Source of the DNA: Vibrio sp. UBA2441
GTDB lineage: Bacteria; Pseudomonadota; Gammaproteobacteria; Enterobacterales; Vibrionaceae
Reading direction: 5' to 3'
Assembly (NCBI GenBank): GCA_002342685.1
Contig: DDQN01000013.1
Coordinates: 38,755-76,755 of the forward strand
DNA: 38,001 nucleotides
In this document: piece after piece, positions 8,372 through 15,577 of the stretch
Layout of the letters: each line of letters begins with the position of its first letter
How positions within the stretch are numbered: position 1 is the first letter of the stretch
Program-made: the position numbers and the translations under genes
Notes under the pieces: generated by a model
Databases searched by the model: none
Seen by the model: the letters and a program-made list of their open reading frames with translations, nothing else
What the model was told of the DNA's origin: nothing

Positions 8372-10112
8372 CGTTCGTCAACCAATTTTTCACAACCTGA
8401 GCGGCAAGCTCAGGTTCATTTGCAACCAGTGCTCGCACTGCTTTAAGCACATCTTCATCTCTATGTAGGTTTGGTAAGTCTATACCAGAACCAAATTCAA
8501 AGGCTTCACCACTCTCAATGTCACTACCGATCAAGCTAGTTTCATCCGCAATAATTGGGAGACCATCGGCGCCGTACGTGACCCCTTCCTCAGCATCTGC
8601 ATTCGGATTGAGGAGTTTCTTCAATGCAGGTCTGACTAAGACCAGAATCACGATAACAATGACCAAAGCACTTGCTGCCCAGCGAACCCAATCATTAAAG
8701 TTAGGGTGCTCCCAGATAGAAGGTTCAACAACTTCTGCAAATTCAGGCTCTGCAAACTTAACGCTAAGAACGTTCAGCAGATCACCACGTTGTTGATTAA
8801 AACCAACCGTTCCTATAAGAACTTGTCTTATTACATCCAGCTCATTCGCAGAAAGTGGTTCATAAGTGACATCTCCCGTTTCAGGGTTAGTCACAGCACG
8901 ATTCTTTATCGCGACAGAGACCGTTTGACGGTCAATCACACCGGTTTGGCGACGCTCATGACTAATAGTGGTATCTAGCTCAAAATTGCGGGTTGCTTCT
9001 TTGTGGACAGAGCCCTGACCAAGCAACGAGCCGTCTTTCATTTGAGCCACATCTTCCGGAATTGATGCATCCGCCGGAGGCTGGTTACTCAATGCGCCCG
9101 GCACACCCGCTATCACATTCCCGTTATTGTAGTCTTCAAGGGTATATTCACTACGGGTAGCAGGTGTTTGTGGATCAAACTGTTTGCGTGTTTGCTCAAT
9201 GGCACTAAAGTCGAGTTGAATATCTACCTGTGCGGTATAGTTTCCAATGCCAAGAATCGGCATTAGTACAGAATCGATTTTGTCGCGTAAGGACTGTTCT
9301 TGTTTTCGTTCCAAATCTTGTTCTTTACGACGTGCGGTGGCAAGTGGATCTTGAGAGCCCGAACTCAGAAGGCGCCCATGCTGATCCGTTACAGTTACAC
9401 GAGTTGGCTTCATACCAGGGACGGCACTACCCACCATATCAACGATAGAATCTACTTCTTCCTGTTTAAGCGTCGTTCCCATTCTTAAAGTAACAAATAC
9501 CGTTGCAGATGCATCTTGGTTTTGACGAACGAACACGCTCTGCTTTGGCAGCGCTAATAAAACCGACGCCTTTCGAACTTGGCGCATCTGTTCTATCGCT
9601 TTTGCCAGTTGGCGCTCGCGGCTCAATTTAAGTCTTTCGGTTTCAAGACGTTGTGATACACCGAAACCCATATCGTTGAGAAGGATATCATCGCCCGCTT
9701 GTGTCGTTTGATTTAATCCTGCGCGACTAAGGTTAAGCTTTAATTGGCTATATTCAGTTGCTGGAACCTGAATAGTATTTCCTTCCAGCTTATATTCTAA
9801 TTTTTGCTGATCTAGGTAATCAAGGATAGGAATCAGTTCTTCAGTTTCATATGAGCCTAGAGGCCTCATTTCAGGCTCTTTAACCCAAAAGAAAAGCATC
9901 ACAATAAGTGCGACACAAATAGAAATAGACAGGACAAGAACCACTTGTCGCAATAGATCTAAATCACCTATTGCCATATCCATTTTTGATGTGCTTTTCT
10001 CATCGAGATCAGGGTTCTGGCTATCCAGATCAACACTAGAATCTGAAACTAATGCGCCAGTACTTCCCGAATCACTCACTGCTAAGTCTGTTGAATGTTT
10101 TTCTTCAGCCAC
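8364..10112 (-). CDS. fliF: Flagellar MS-ring protein FliF
   Basis: FliF builds the MS ring in the inner membrane, the base on which the flagellum assembles. The 582-residue protein has two membrane segments, near residues 53-75 (VVLVLSISICVALIVML) and near 475-495 (ASALVIVIVILVLVRP). Between them is the large periplasmic ring-building region, with EMRPLGSYETEELIPILDYLD, LARERQLA-like helices and DNGNVIAGVPGALSNQPP-type loop sequence. The cytoplasmic C-terminal tail (EDVLKAVRALVANEPELAAQVVKNWL) is the FliG-binding helix. It lies 15 bases after fliE and overlaps fliG. Confidence 0.96.
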   Translation of the reverse strand: MAEEKHSTDLAVSDSGSTGALVSDSSVDLDSQNPDLDEKSTSKMDMAIGDLDLLRQVVLVLSISICVALIVMLFFWVKEPEMRPLGSYETEELIPILDYLDQQKLEYKLEGNTIQVPATEYSQLKLNLSRAGLNQTTQAGDDILLNDMGFGVSQRLETERLKLSRERQLAKAIEQMRQVRKASVLLALPKQSVFVRQNQDASATVFVTLRMGTTLKQEEVDSIVDMVGSAVPGMKPTRVTVTDQHGRLLSSGSQDPLATARRKEQDLERKQEQSLRDKIDSVLMPILGIGNYTAQVDIQLDFSAIEQTRKQFDPQTPATRSEYTLEDYNNGNVIAGVPGALSNQPPADASIPEDVAQMKDGSLLGQGSVHKEATRNFELDTTISHERRQTGVIDRQTVSVAIKNRAVTNPETGDVTYEPLSANELDVIRQVLIGTVGFNQQRGDLLNVLSVKFAEPEFAEVVEPSIWEHPNFNDWVRWAASALVIVIVILVLVRPALKKLLNPNADAEEGVTYGADGLPIIADETSLIGSDIESGEAFEFGSGIDLPNLHRDEDVLKAVRALVANEPELAAQVVKNWLTNDA

Positions 10113-10127
10113 TTTTTATCACCTGGC

Positions 10128-10457
10128 CTAAACTGGCATATTCATTAGTTGTTTATATGAGTCGACAAGTTTATTTCTTACTTGAATCGTTGCTTCAAAT
10201 GCAACGCTCGACTTATTCCTTGCAATCATGACATCCGACAGGGAAACATTCTCATCTCCTCGGTCAAATCTCATCTGAAGATCACTAGAAGATTTTTGTA
10301 AGGAATTGACGTTATTGATGGCAGAATTAAGCAATTGTCCAAAATCAGCACCTACTTTCTGGCCCGTTGCAGGTGTCATCGAGTTTGACGCCTCAAGCAT
10401 CATTGCCTGCATTTCACCTTGTATACCACCAATATTCATTTCAACCTCGTTAGTCAA
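10128..10457 (-). CDS. fliE: Flagellar hook-basal body complex protein FliE
   Basis: FliE joins the MS ring to the proximal rod and is the first axial protein exported. The 109-residue product ends with the conserved helix (SLSDVMIARNKSSVAFEATIQVRNKLVDSYKQLMNMPV) that is diagnostic in length and sequence; the shorter core is VMIARNKSSVAFEATI. It is first gene of the fliEFGHIJ operon, 79 bases downstream of flrC, and is preceded by a good sigma-54 site. That fits control by FlrA as an early (class II) operon, as known in Vibrio cholerae. Confidence 0.95.
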   Translation of the reverse strand: MTNEVEMNIGGIQGEMQAMMLEASNSMTPATGQKVGADFGQLLNSAINNVNSLQKSSSDLQMRFDRGDENVSLSDVMIARNKSSVAFEATIQVRNKLVDSYKQLMNMPV

Positions 10458-10492
10458 TATTTTGACTTTTTGTTCTGACCTTATATTGACAC

Positions 10493-10508
10493 TGCAATTA
10501 ATATGCCA
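10493..10508 (-). promoter_or_regulatory. Sigma-54 promoter of fliE operon
   Basis: On the minus strand the sequence reads TGGCAT-N5-TTGCA, with GG and GC exactly ten bases apart as sigma-54 requires. It lies 36 bases upstream of the fliE start and just after flrC. Family knowledge says FlrA activates fliE onward in Vibrio; the match is seen, the activator is inferred. Confidence 0.75.
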
Positions 10509-10536
10509 TTAGCAAACATAACAAAATACCCGACAA

Positions 10537-11955
10537 TTAGCACGGCAACTCAATTCCTGCATCTCTCATTTTCGCTAGTTTATAACGAAGTGTCCTTGGG
10601 CTAATACCTAGTTTTTCCGCAATATCCTTGCGCCTACCATTACATTCAAGCAAGGTTTCTAAAATTATGGCGAACTCTTGATCTCTAAGTTCAGTGCCTA
10701 GCCCTTCACCGCTTGACATAGGTTTCGCTACAGGAACTGTAGGTTCCACTTCTGCAATAGGTCGTATTGTAGGCGCTATATCCCCAGTTTCTACAATACT
10801 CTGCAAGCTATTGGCATCCTGCCAGTCAACACCTTCCAACAGTATATGATCAGAAGATATATTGCCTTGTTCACACAATATCAAAGCTCGCTGCACGACG
10901 TTGTCGAGCTCACGTACATTTCCCGGCCAAGGATAGCTCAACAGCTTGGTTAATGCATCAGCCGAAATATTAGGTACTGGTAATCCCAGCTTTTGACAGT
11001 GACGATCCGCCAGATGTTTAGCCAGAGGCTCTATATCACCTTTTCGCTCACATAAAGGGGGCCATGCTATCGGGAACACATTTAATCTGTAATATAAATC
11101 TTCGCGAAAATTACCCTCAGAAACATATTGTTTAAGGTCTCTGTTACTGGTTGCCAGCACCCGGACATCAAGCTGAATACTTTTACGACTACCTAATCTT
11201 TCGACTTCGCGCTCTTGTAAAACACGTAATAATTTAGCCTGAAGATTAAGATCCATCTCGCTAATCTCATCCAGTAATATTGTTCCACCCTGAGCTTGTT
11301 CAAATTTACCCGGGCAAGCTTGAATAGCCCCGGTAAATGCCCCTTTTTCGTAACCAAAGAGCGTTGCTTCCAGCATATTATCGGGAATCGCAGCACAGTT
11401 AATAGCAACGAAAGGACCATCTTGGCGATTGGACATATTATGAATGTATCGAGACATCACTTCTTTACCCGAACCACTGGGTCCCAACACCATAACATTG
11501 GCATCCGTTTTAGCCACTTTAGCAGCGAGCGCAAGTAACTTTAGGCTCTTTTCATCAGCGACAACAGCATCGCCATTATCGTCATTTTTAACTGGTGCGT
11601 AACGCGACACCATATTGAGTAAGACCTCAGGTGCGAAGGGTTTCGCCATATAATCAATAGCACCTTCCTTCATTGCTGCAACAGCATCTTCTATATTGGC
11701 ATACGCCGTCATTAACAATACCGGCAAATTTGGCCAATGTTGTTTAATGTTACGCAATAGCGCAAGTCCGCCCATACCAGCCATCTGTACATCTGAAACG
11801 ACGATATCGACTTCTTGAGACTTGAGCTTAACCAGCGCATCTTCAGCACAATCAGCCTCTACCCATTCGTAGCCAGCTAGCGCCAATGTATCAACCAACG
11901 CTTCACGCAAGCCTTCATCATCTTCAACGATTAATACTTTGCTTTGAGCCATCAT
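10537..11955 (-). CDS. flrC: Sigma-54 response regulator FlrC (flagellar class III activator)
   Basis: FlrC is the response regulator that, when phosphorylated by FlrB, activates sigma-54 promoters for hook, hook-associated and core flagellin genes. The 472-residue protein has a receiver domain (1-120) with acidic residues EDD at 11-13, phosphoacceptor D55 in VVSDVQM, and the conserved K105. An AAA+ domain follows, with Walker A GPSGSGKE (158-165), the sigma-54-contacting GAFTGA loop (205-210) and Walker B GTILLDE (224-230). The last 40 residues are a Fis-type helix-turn-helix (DIAEKLGISPRTLRYKLAKM). The first two codons are both Met, so the start may be 3 bases further in. It overlaps the flrB stop by 4 bases (ATGA). 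Confidence 0.94.
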   Translation of the reverse strand: MMAQSKVLIVEDDEGLREALVDTLALAGYEWVEADCAEDALVKLKSQEVDIVVSDVQMAGMGGLALLRNIKQHWPNLPVLLMTAYANIEDAVAAMKEGAIDYMAKPFAPEVLLNMVSRYAPVKNDDNGDAVVADEKSLKLLALAAKVAKTDANVMVLGPSGSGKEVMSRYIHNMSNRQDGPFVAINCAAIPDNMLEATLFGYEKGAFTGAIQACPGKFEQAQGGTILLDEISEMDLNLQAKLLRVLQEREVERLGSRKSIQLDVRVLATSNRDLKQYVSEGNFREDLYYRLNVFPIAWPPLCERKGDIEPLAKHLADRHCQKLGLPVPNISADALTKLLSYPWPGNVRELDNVVQRALILCEQGNISSDHILLEGVDWQDANSLQSIVETGDIAPTIRPIAEVEPTVPVAKPMSSGEGLGTELRDQEFAIILETLLECNGRRKDIAEKLGISPRTLRYKLAKMRDAGIELPC

Positions 11956-12992
11956 TCTTCTCCAGATTTTTCATTAGTAAGTGGAAGGCACACAGTGAAA
12001 CAGGCACCATCCCCTTCTTCTGATAAAAGTTCTAAGCGCCCTTTATGCGCTCGGCAAACCATTTGAACAACAGCAAGCCCCAACCCAGTCCCTTGCGACC
12101 GAGTAGTATAAAATGGTTCCATTATTTTATTTTGAATCTCAGCAGGAACACCCGGGCCGCTGTCTTGAACGGAAATACGCAGCTCACCAGCTACTGGTCG
12201 GAAAAAGACGTCAACCTGCGACTGTTTCCCGGCAATTTGAATGGCATTAATAACTAAGTTACTTATTGCAGACGCAATAGCATTAGAATTTCCAAGCATC
12301 AAGGTTTCTTCTTCTTCAACCTCAATAAAATAATCTATTTGATTGTTTTTAATGGTGGTCTCCACCATTGGTTGAAACTCAGAAACTAGGTTAGCAATAG
12401 AAAAAGGCTTAACAACTTTGTTGTCTCCACCTTTAGCAAACAACAGCATGTCATTAACCTGTTTTTCTAAATCATGTAGACGATCCATCAGTTTATTCTG
12501 GAATCGTTCTCTGGTGACTGACTTGAGGTTCGGAGCAGCCAGATTAGAGGCATAAAGCATGGCGCTAGACAGGGGGGTTCTCACTTGATGAGCTAGCGAA
12601 GCAACCATACGGCCAAGCGATGACAAGCGTTGTAAGTCACCAACTCTAGATTGAAGTAAGCGAGTTTCAGTTAAATCGGTAATTAATATAAGTTGCCCGG
12701 TCGATGAGGCCGATATCGCCAACCTTACTTTTCGACCATTTCTCAACGAGATTTCGTGACCATCGTCATCCTGAGGAGCAAATGCGCTTTGAATAACTGC
12801 ATACCACTTTTCACCAACGAGAGGGACTTCTAACAAACGTTGAGCTTCAGGGTTAGCCTCTTTCACCTCTCCTTGAGTATCAAGTAAAATCACGCCAGCA
12901 GGCATCACATCCAATACTTGCTTATAGCGTACAACCTGTTCTTCTAGCGAACCTAGATGGGTTTGACTTTCCTGAACTTGGGTTAGTGACAT
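11952..12992 (-). CDS. flrB: Flagellar sensor histidine kinase FlrB
   Basis: FlrB is the kinase partner of FlrC. The 346-residue protein has a PAS-like N-terminal domain (about 18-110, with DVMPAGVILLDTQGEV), then the H box SLAHQVRTPLSS with phosphorylated H135. The ATPase domain has an N box (SNLVINAIQIAG), DSGPGVP and TGLGLAVVQ. No membrane segment is present, so it senses a cytoplasmic state; in vibrios this is thought to be basal-body or export-gate assembly. It is followed directly by flrC with a 4-base overlap and preceded by its own sigma-54 site. Confidence 0.93.
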   Translation of the reverse strand: MSLTQVQESQTHLGSLEEQVVRYKQVLDVMPAGVILLDTQGEVKEANPEAQRLLEVPLVGEKWYAVIQSAFAPQDDDGHEISLRNGRKVRLAISASSTGQLILITDLTETRLLQSRVGDLQRLSSLGRMVASLAHQVRTPLSSAMLYASNLAAPNLKSVTRERFQNKLMDRLHDLEKQVNDMLLFAKGGDNKVVKPFSIANLVSEFQPMVETTIKNNQIDYFIEVEEEETLMLGNSNAIASAISNLVINAIQIAGKQSQVDVFFRPVAGELRISVQDSGPGVPAEIQNKIMEPFYTTRSQGTGLGLAVVQMVCRAHKGRLELLSEEGDGACFTVCLPLTNEKSGEE

Positions 12993-13028
12993 GTCGAGAT
13001 CTCGGCTTAATAAATCAACAGCTTGACA

Positions 13029-13044
13029 TGCAAGTTGCAGGCCA
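13029..13044 (-). promoter_or_regulatory. Sigma-54 promoter of flrBC
   Basis: The minus strand reads TGGCCT-N5-TTGCA with correct GG to GC spacing of ten bases, 37 bases upstream of the flrB start in the flrA-flrB gap. flrBC is known to be an FlrA-dependent class II operon in Vibrio cholerae, so this is its likely promoter. Confidence 0.7.
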
Positions 13045-13116
13045 AGCTATTATTAAATTAAATCAATACCTTAAAGTGATCGCCAGAGTCATATTATTGA
13101 CGATCTATAATAGATT

Positions 13117-14583
13117 CTAACGATGAAGATGATATTTTTTCATTTTTTCAACCAAAGTAGTACGACGCATTCCCAACATATCAGCGGCGCGAGCAACAAT
13201 ACCGTCTTGGACATCTAATGCTTGGTTAATCATATTTACTTCAAAATCCGCTAAATATTCTTTTAGATTAATACCCTCATCAGGAAGGTTGAATGGATCT
13301 TGGCTGCTACTTAAATCCCCGGGCTCATCTTGAAAAGAGAAGTTCTCAGAAAAAATACCATTAAGTGCATCCCTCTCTTGCTCTTCTATACTGGAAGACT
13401 TATGACCGTTTTCAGGTTGAAACTCAGGAATATCGCTATATCGGTATTTAACAGGTAAATAATTTACATCAATAAGCTTATTTGGATGCAAAATAACCAT
13501 ACGTTCAACCAAATTAGCTAGCTCTCGTACATTCCCTGGCCATGAATGCTCCATCAGAGAATTAATTGCCCTTGAAGTAAAGCGAATAGATTGACTACCT
13601 TCTGCCTCCATACGTGACATCAGTTCTTTCAACAGTAAGGGAATATCTTCTTCACGTTCCTTTAAAGCAGGCATTTCGATTGGAAATACATTAAGTCGAT
13701 AAAAGAGATCTTCTCTAAAACCACCATCGGTAATCATGTCGTCTAAGTTTCTGTGTGTTGCAGCAACAATCCGTACATTGACTTTAATTGTACTATTACC
13801 ACCCACTCGCTCAAAACTTCGTTCTTGTAAAACTCTTAGTAGTTTTACTTGCATGGGCATTGGCATATCACCAATTTCGTCAAGAAATATCGTACCGCCT
13901 TCAGCTAGCTCAAAACGACCTTTTCGAGAGGTGATAGCACCAGTAAACGCGCCTTTTTCGTGACCAAAAAGCTCACTTTCAAGCAGATCGGCTGGTATCG
14001 CACCACAGTTAATAGGTACAAATGGCCCGCTTCTTCGCGAAGAGTGATAATGAACGTTACGAGCAACAACTTCTTTTCCCGTACCAGACTCACCAAGAAT
14101 AAGCACATTGGCTTCTGTCACTGCAACCTGCTCTATTAAGTGACGAACTTCTTGTATCCCATGACTTTGCCCTACCAAACTCCGAAACAGTGTATTTTTA
14201 CGTCCGGTATTGTAGTCACTACCATGCTTACCTAGGAATGTTGCACAGTGTCCAAGCGCATCACTCAGTTGTGGATAGTTAAGAGGAAAATCCAATTCAC
14301 CAACAAAATGAGGATATTCTTCCAAATTAACTTTAGAAGAATGAAGGGTCAGAATGGGAATATGGATAGTTTTCTTTAACTTGTCAGACAGACACTCTAA
14401 AGAGTCGTTATTTTCAACAGAGCCAAGGATACAAGCAGACCATTCGACGGACCAGTTAATAGAGCCAATCTCATCAGAGTGATAAATCTCCGTCTGTTCG
14501 CCAATAAACTCCAGAATAGTCGATAATTGAAGCCTCAAGACCTCGTCATCTTCAATAATAAGTAGCTTTGCTAAACCTTGCAT
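13117..14583 (-). CDS. flrA: Master flagellar regulator FlrA (FleQ family)
   Basis: FlrA is the top regulator of polar flagellar synthesis: a sigma-54 activator of class II genes and, in relatives, a target of cyclic di-GMP. The 488-residue protein has an N-terminal receiver-like domain (1-120) in which the acidic pair E11-D12-D13 remains but the phosphoacceptor position is a glycine (CILGS, near residue 54), as in FleQ. The AAA+ domain has Walker A GESGTGKE (164-171), GAFTGA (211-216) and Walker B GTIFLDE. The C-terminal helix-turn-helix is AADMLGMRRTTLVEKMKKYHL. The start lacks a strong ribosome site. It is alone between a terminator upstream and flrBC downstream. Confidence 0.93.
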   Translation of the reverse strand: MQGLAKLLIIEDDEVLRLQLSTILEFIGEQTEIYHSDEIGSINWSVEWSACILGSVENNDSLECLSDKLKKTIHIPILTLHSSKVNLEEYPHFVGELDFPLNYPQLSDALGHCATFLGKHGSDYNTGRKNTLFRSLVGQSHGIQEVRHLIEQVAVTEANVLILGESGTGKEVVARNVHYHSSRRSGPFVPINCGAIPADLLESELFGHEKGAFTGAITSRKGRFELAEGGTIFLDEIGDMPMPMQVKLLRVLQERSFERVGGNSTIKVNVRIVAATHRNLDDMITDGGFREDLFYRLNVFPIEMPALKEREEDIPLLLKELMSRMEAEGSQSIRFTSRAINSLMEHSWPGNVRELANLVERMVILHPNKLIDVNYLPVKYRYSDIPEFQPENGHKSSSIEEQERDALNGIFSENFSFQDEPGDLSSSQDPFNLPDEGINLKEYLADFEVNMINQALDVQDGIVARAADMLGMRRTTLVEKMKKYHLHR

Positions 14584-14696
14584 ATTAATAAAATAGTCGC
14601 CTTTATATTTATTTATCTTGTGGCCAGCCGAATCGATATGTCACTCATTTGTTAATAAACACTATTAACAATAGACAGTTAGCGAAGATCAGCAAA

Positions 14697-14723
14697 TTAA
14701 AAAAGCCCACTAGAGAGTGGACT
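14697..14723 (-). terminator. Rho-independent terminator after fliS
   Basis: On the minus strand AGTCCAC, a 6-base loop and GTGGGCT form a 7-bp stem with one G-T pair, followed by TTTTTTAA. It lies 121 bases beyond the fliS stop and upstream of flrA, so it separates the flaG-fliD-flaI-fliS transcript from the master regulator. Confidence 0.75.
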
Positions 14724-14844
14724 TTAAGGGTTGATCTACTTTTTCATACAATAGAAATGCCCTTACCTATGCTTCTATTTTATTTATATAAAAAAATAAG
14801 GCAACAAAGCAACAGTAAGTATGGGCTAATTTTTTGCAATGAAT

Positions 14845-15255
14845 TTACTGTCCGAGCTCCGCAGCGGTCAGATTATGGTATTCATTTGGAATTTGATCCC
14901 AAGCTGACTTTATCTCACGGATAATATTTACAACGTCATCAATAGGTTCCGGTTTATTCTCTGCATTAGCAATAGATATTTGTGAGATCATAAATTCATA
15001 AAGCTGGTCTAGGTTTTGAGCCACATCACCGCCATCATTCATCGATAGGCAGCTACGAAGGCTGATAACAATATCCAAAGCTTTACCCAATCGCTCACAT
15101 TTTACCGCAATATTTCCCTGCTCCATTGCAGCTTTGCCTTGCACCAAGCGTTCTATCGCACCGGCCATTAGCATCTGGATCACTTTATGCGGAGACGCCG
15201 CACTGAGCTGACTATCTACAGATACCTTTTTGTAAGCTTGTAATGAACCACGCAT
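14845..15255 (-). CDS. fliS: Flagellin export chaperone FliS
   Basis: FliS binds the C-terminal tail of flagellin in the cytoplasm and prevents early polymerisation. The protein from ATG 15255 is 136 residues, begins MRGSLQAYKKVSVDSQL and includes SAASPHKVIQMLMAGAIERL, the FliS signature, then a helical bundle. An open frame extends 26 codons further upstream to 15333, but that would overlap the flaI coding end by 65 bases. The internal ATG has a good ribosome site (AGAGGA, six bases before) and matches the family's usual length, so I choose it. It is the last gene of its operon. Confidence 0.93.
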   Translation of the reverse strand: MRGSLQAYKKVSVDSQLSAASPHKVIQMLMAGAIERLVQGKAAMEQGNIAVKCERLGKALDIVISLRSCLSMNDGGDVAQNLDQLYEFMISQISIANAENKPEPIDDVVNIIREIKSAWDQIPNEYHNLTAAELGQ

Positions 15256-15268
15256 GGTATTCCTCTTT

Positions 15269-15574
15269 TTATAAAAACTGCTGGTAACGTTGAACTGATT
15301 TGTTACCGTGACGATATTTCTTAAGCTCTTCACCGATTTGATTGGTTTTAGAGCGCATCAAATCTACAATTTGCTTTGTTCTTGCTAGAGCGTCCTGCCA
15401 GTCAGATGATTCTTTGAAGCCTTCGACCAATTTGGCCTCTTCAATAATCAACTGCAATAACTGTTCCCTTTTATCGACCAATAGTAAGATTTCTTCACTA
15501 TTAATTTCGTCTTCGGCAAACAAAGAGAACAAAGTTTGATCTAATTCACGTAATGCTATTAATAGATCTGACAT
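15269..15574 (-). CDS. flaI: FlaI, small flagellar protein (FliT-like chaperone candidate)
   Basis: This 101-residue, mostly helical, charged protein occupies the position of FlaI in vibrios, between fliD and fliS. It contains LRELDQTLFSLFAED near the N terminus and a lysine-rich end. FliT, the export chaperone of FliD, sits in the same place in enterobacteria and is a similar short helical protein, so a FliT-like role for FliD is the best guess. There is no motif that proves it. It starts 3 bases after the fliD stop and ends 13 bases before the chosen fliS start. Confidence 0.75.
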   Translation of the reverse strand: MSDLLIALRELDQTLFSLFAEDEINSEEILLLVDKREQLLQLIIEEAKLVEGFKESSDWQDALARTKQIVDLMRSKTNQIGEELKKYRHGNKSVQRYQQFL

Positions 15575-15577
15575 TTA

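Noticed and set aside
14649..14924. 91-residue plus-strand frame over the flrA-fliS gap
   Set aside because: Runs over the fliS terminator and into the fliS end on the other strand; no ribosome site or homology signal.
15256..15333. 26-codon N-terminal extension of FliS
   Set aside because: Would overlap flaI; the internal ATG has a better ribosome site and gives the normal FliS start and length.
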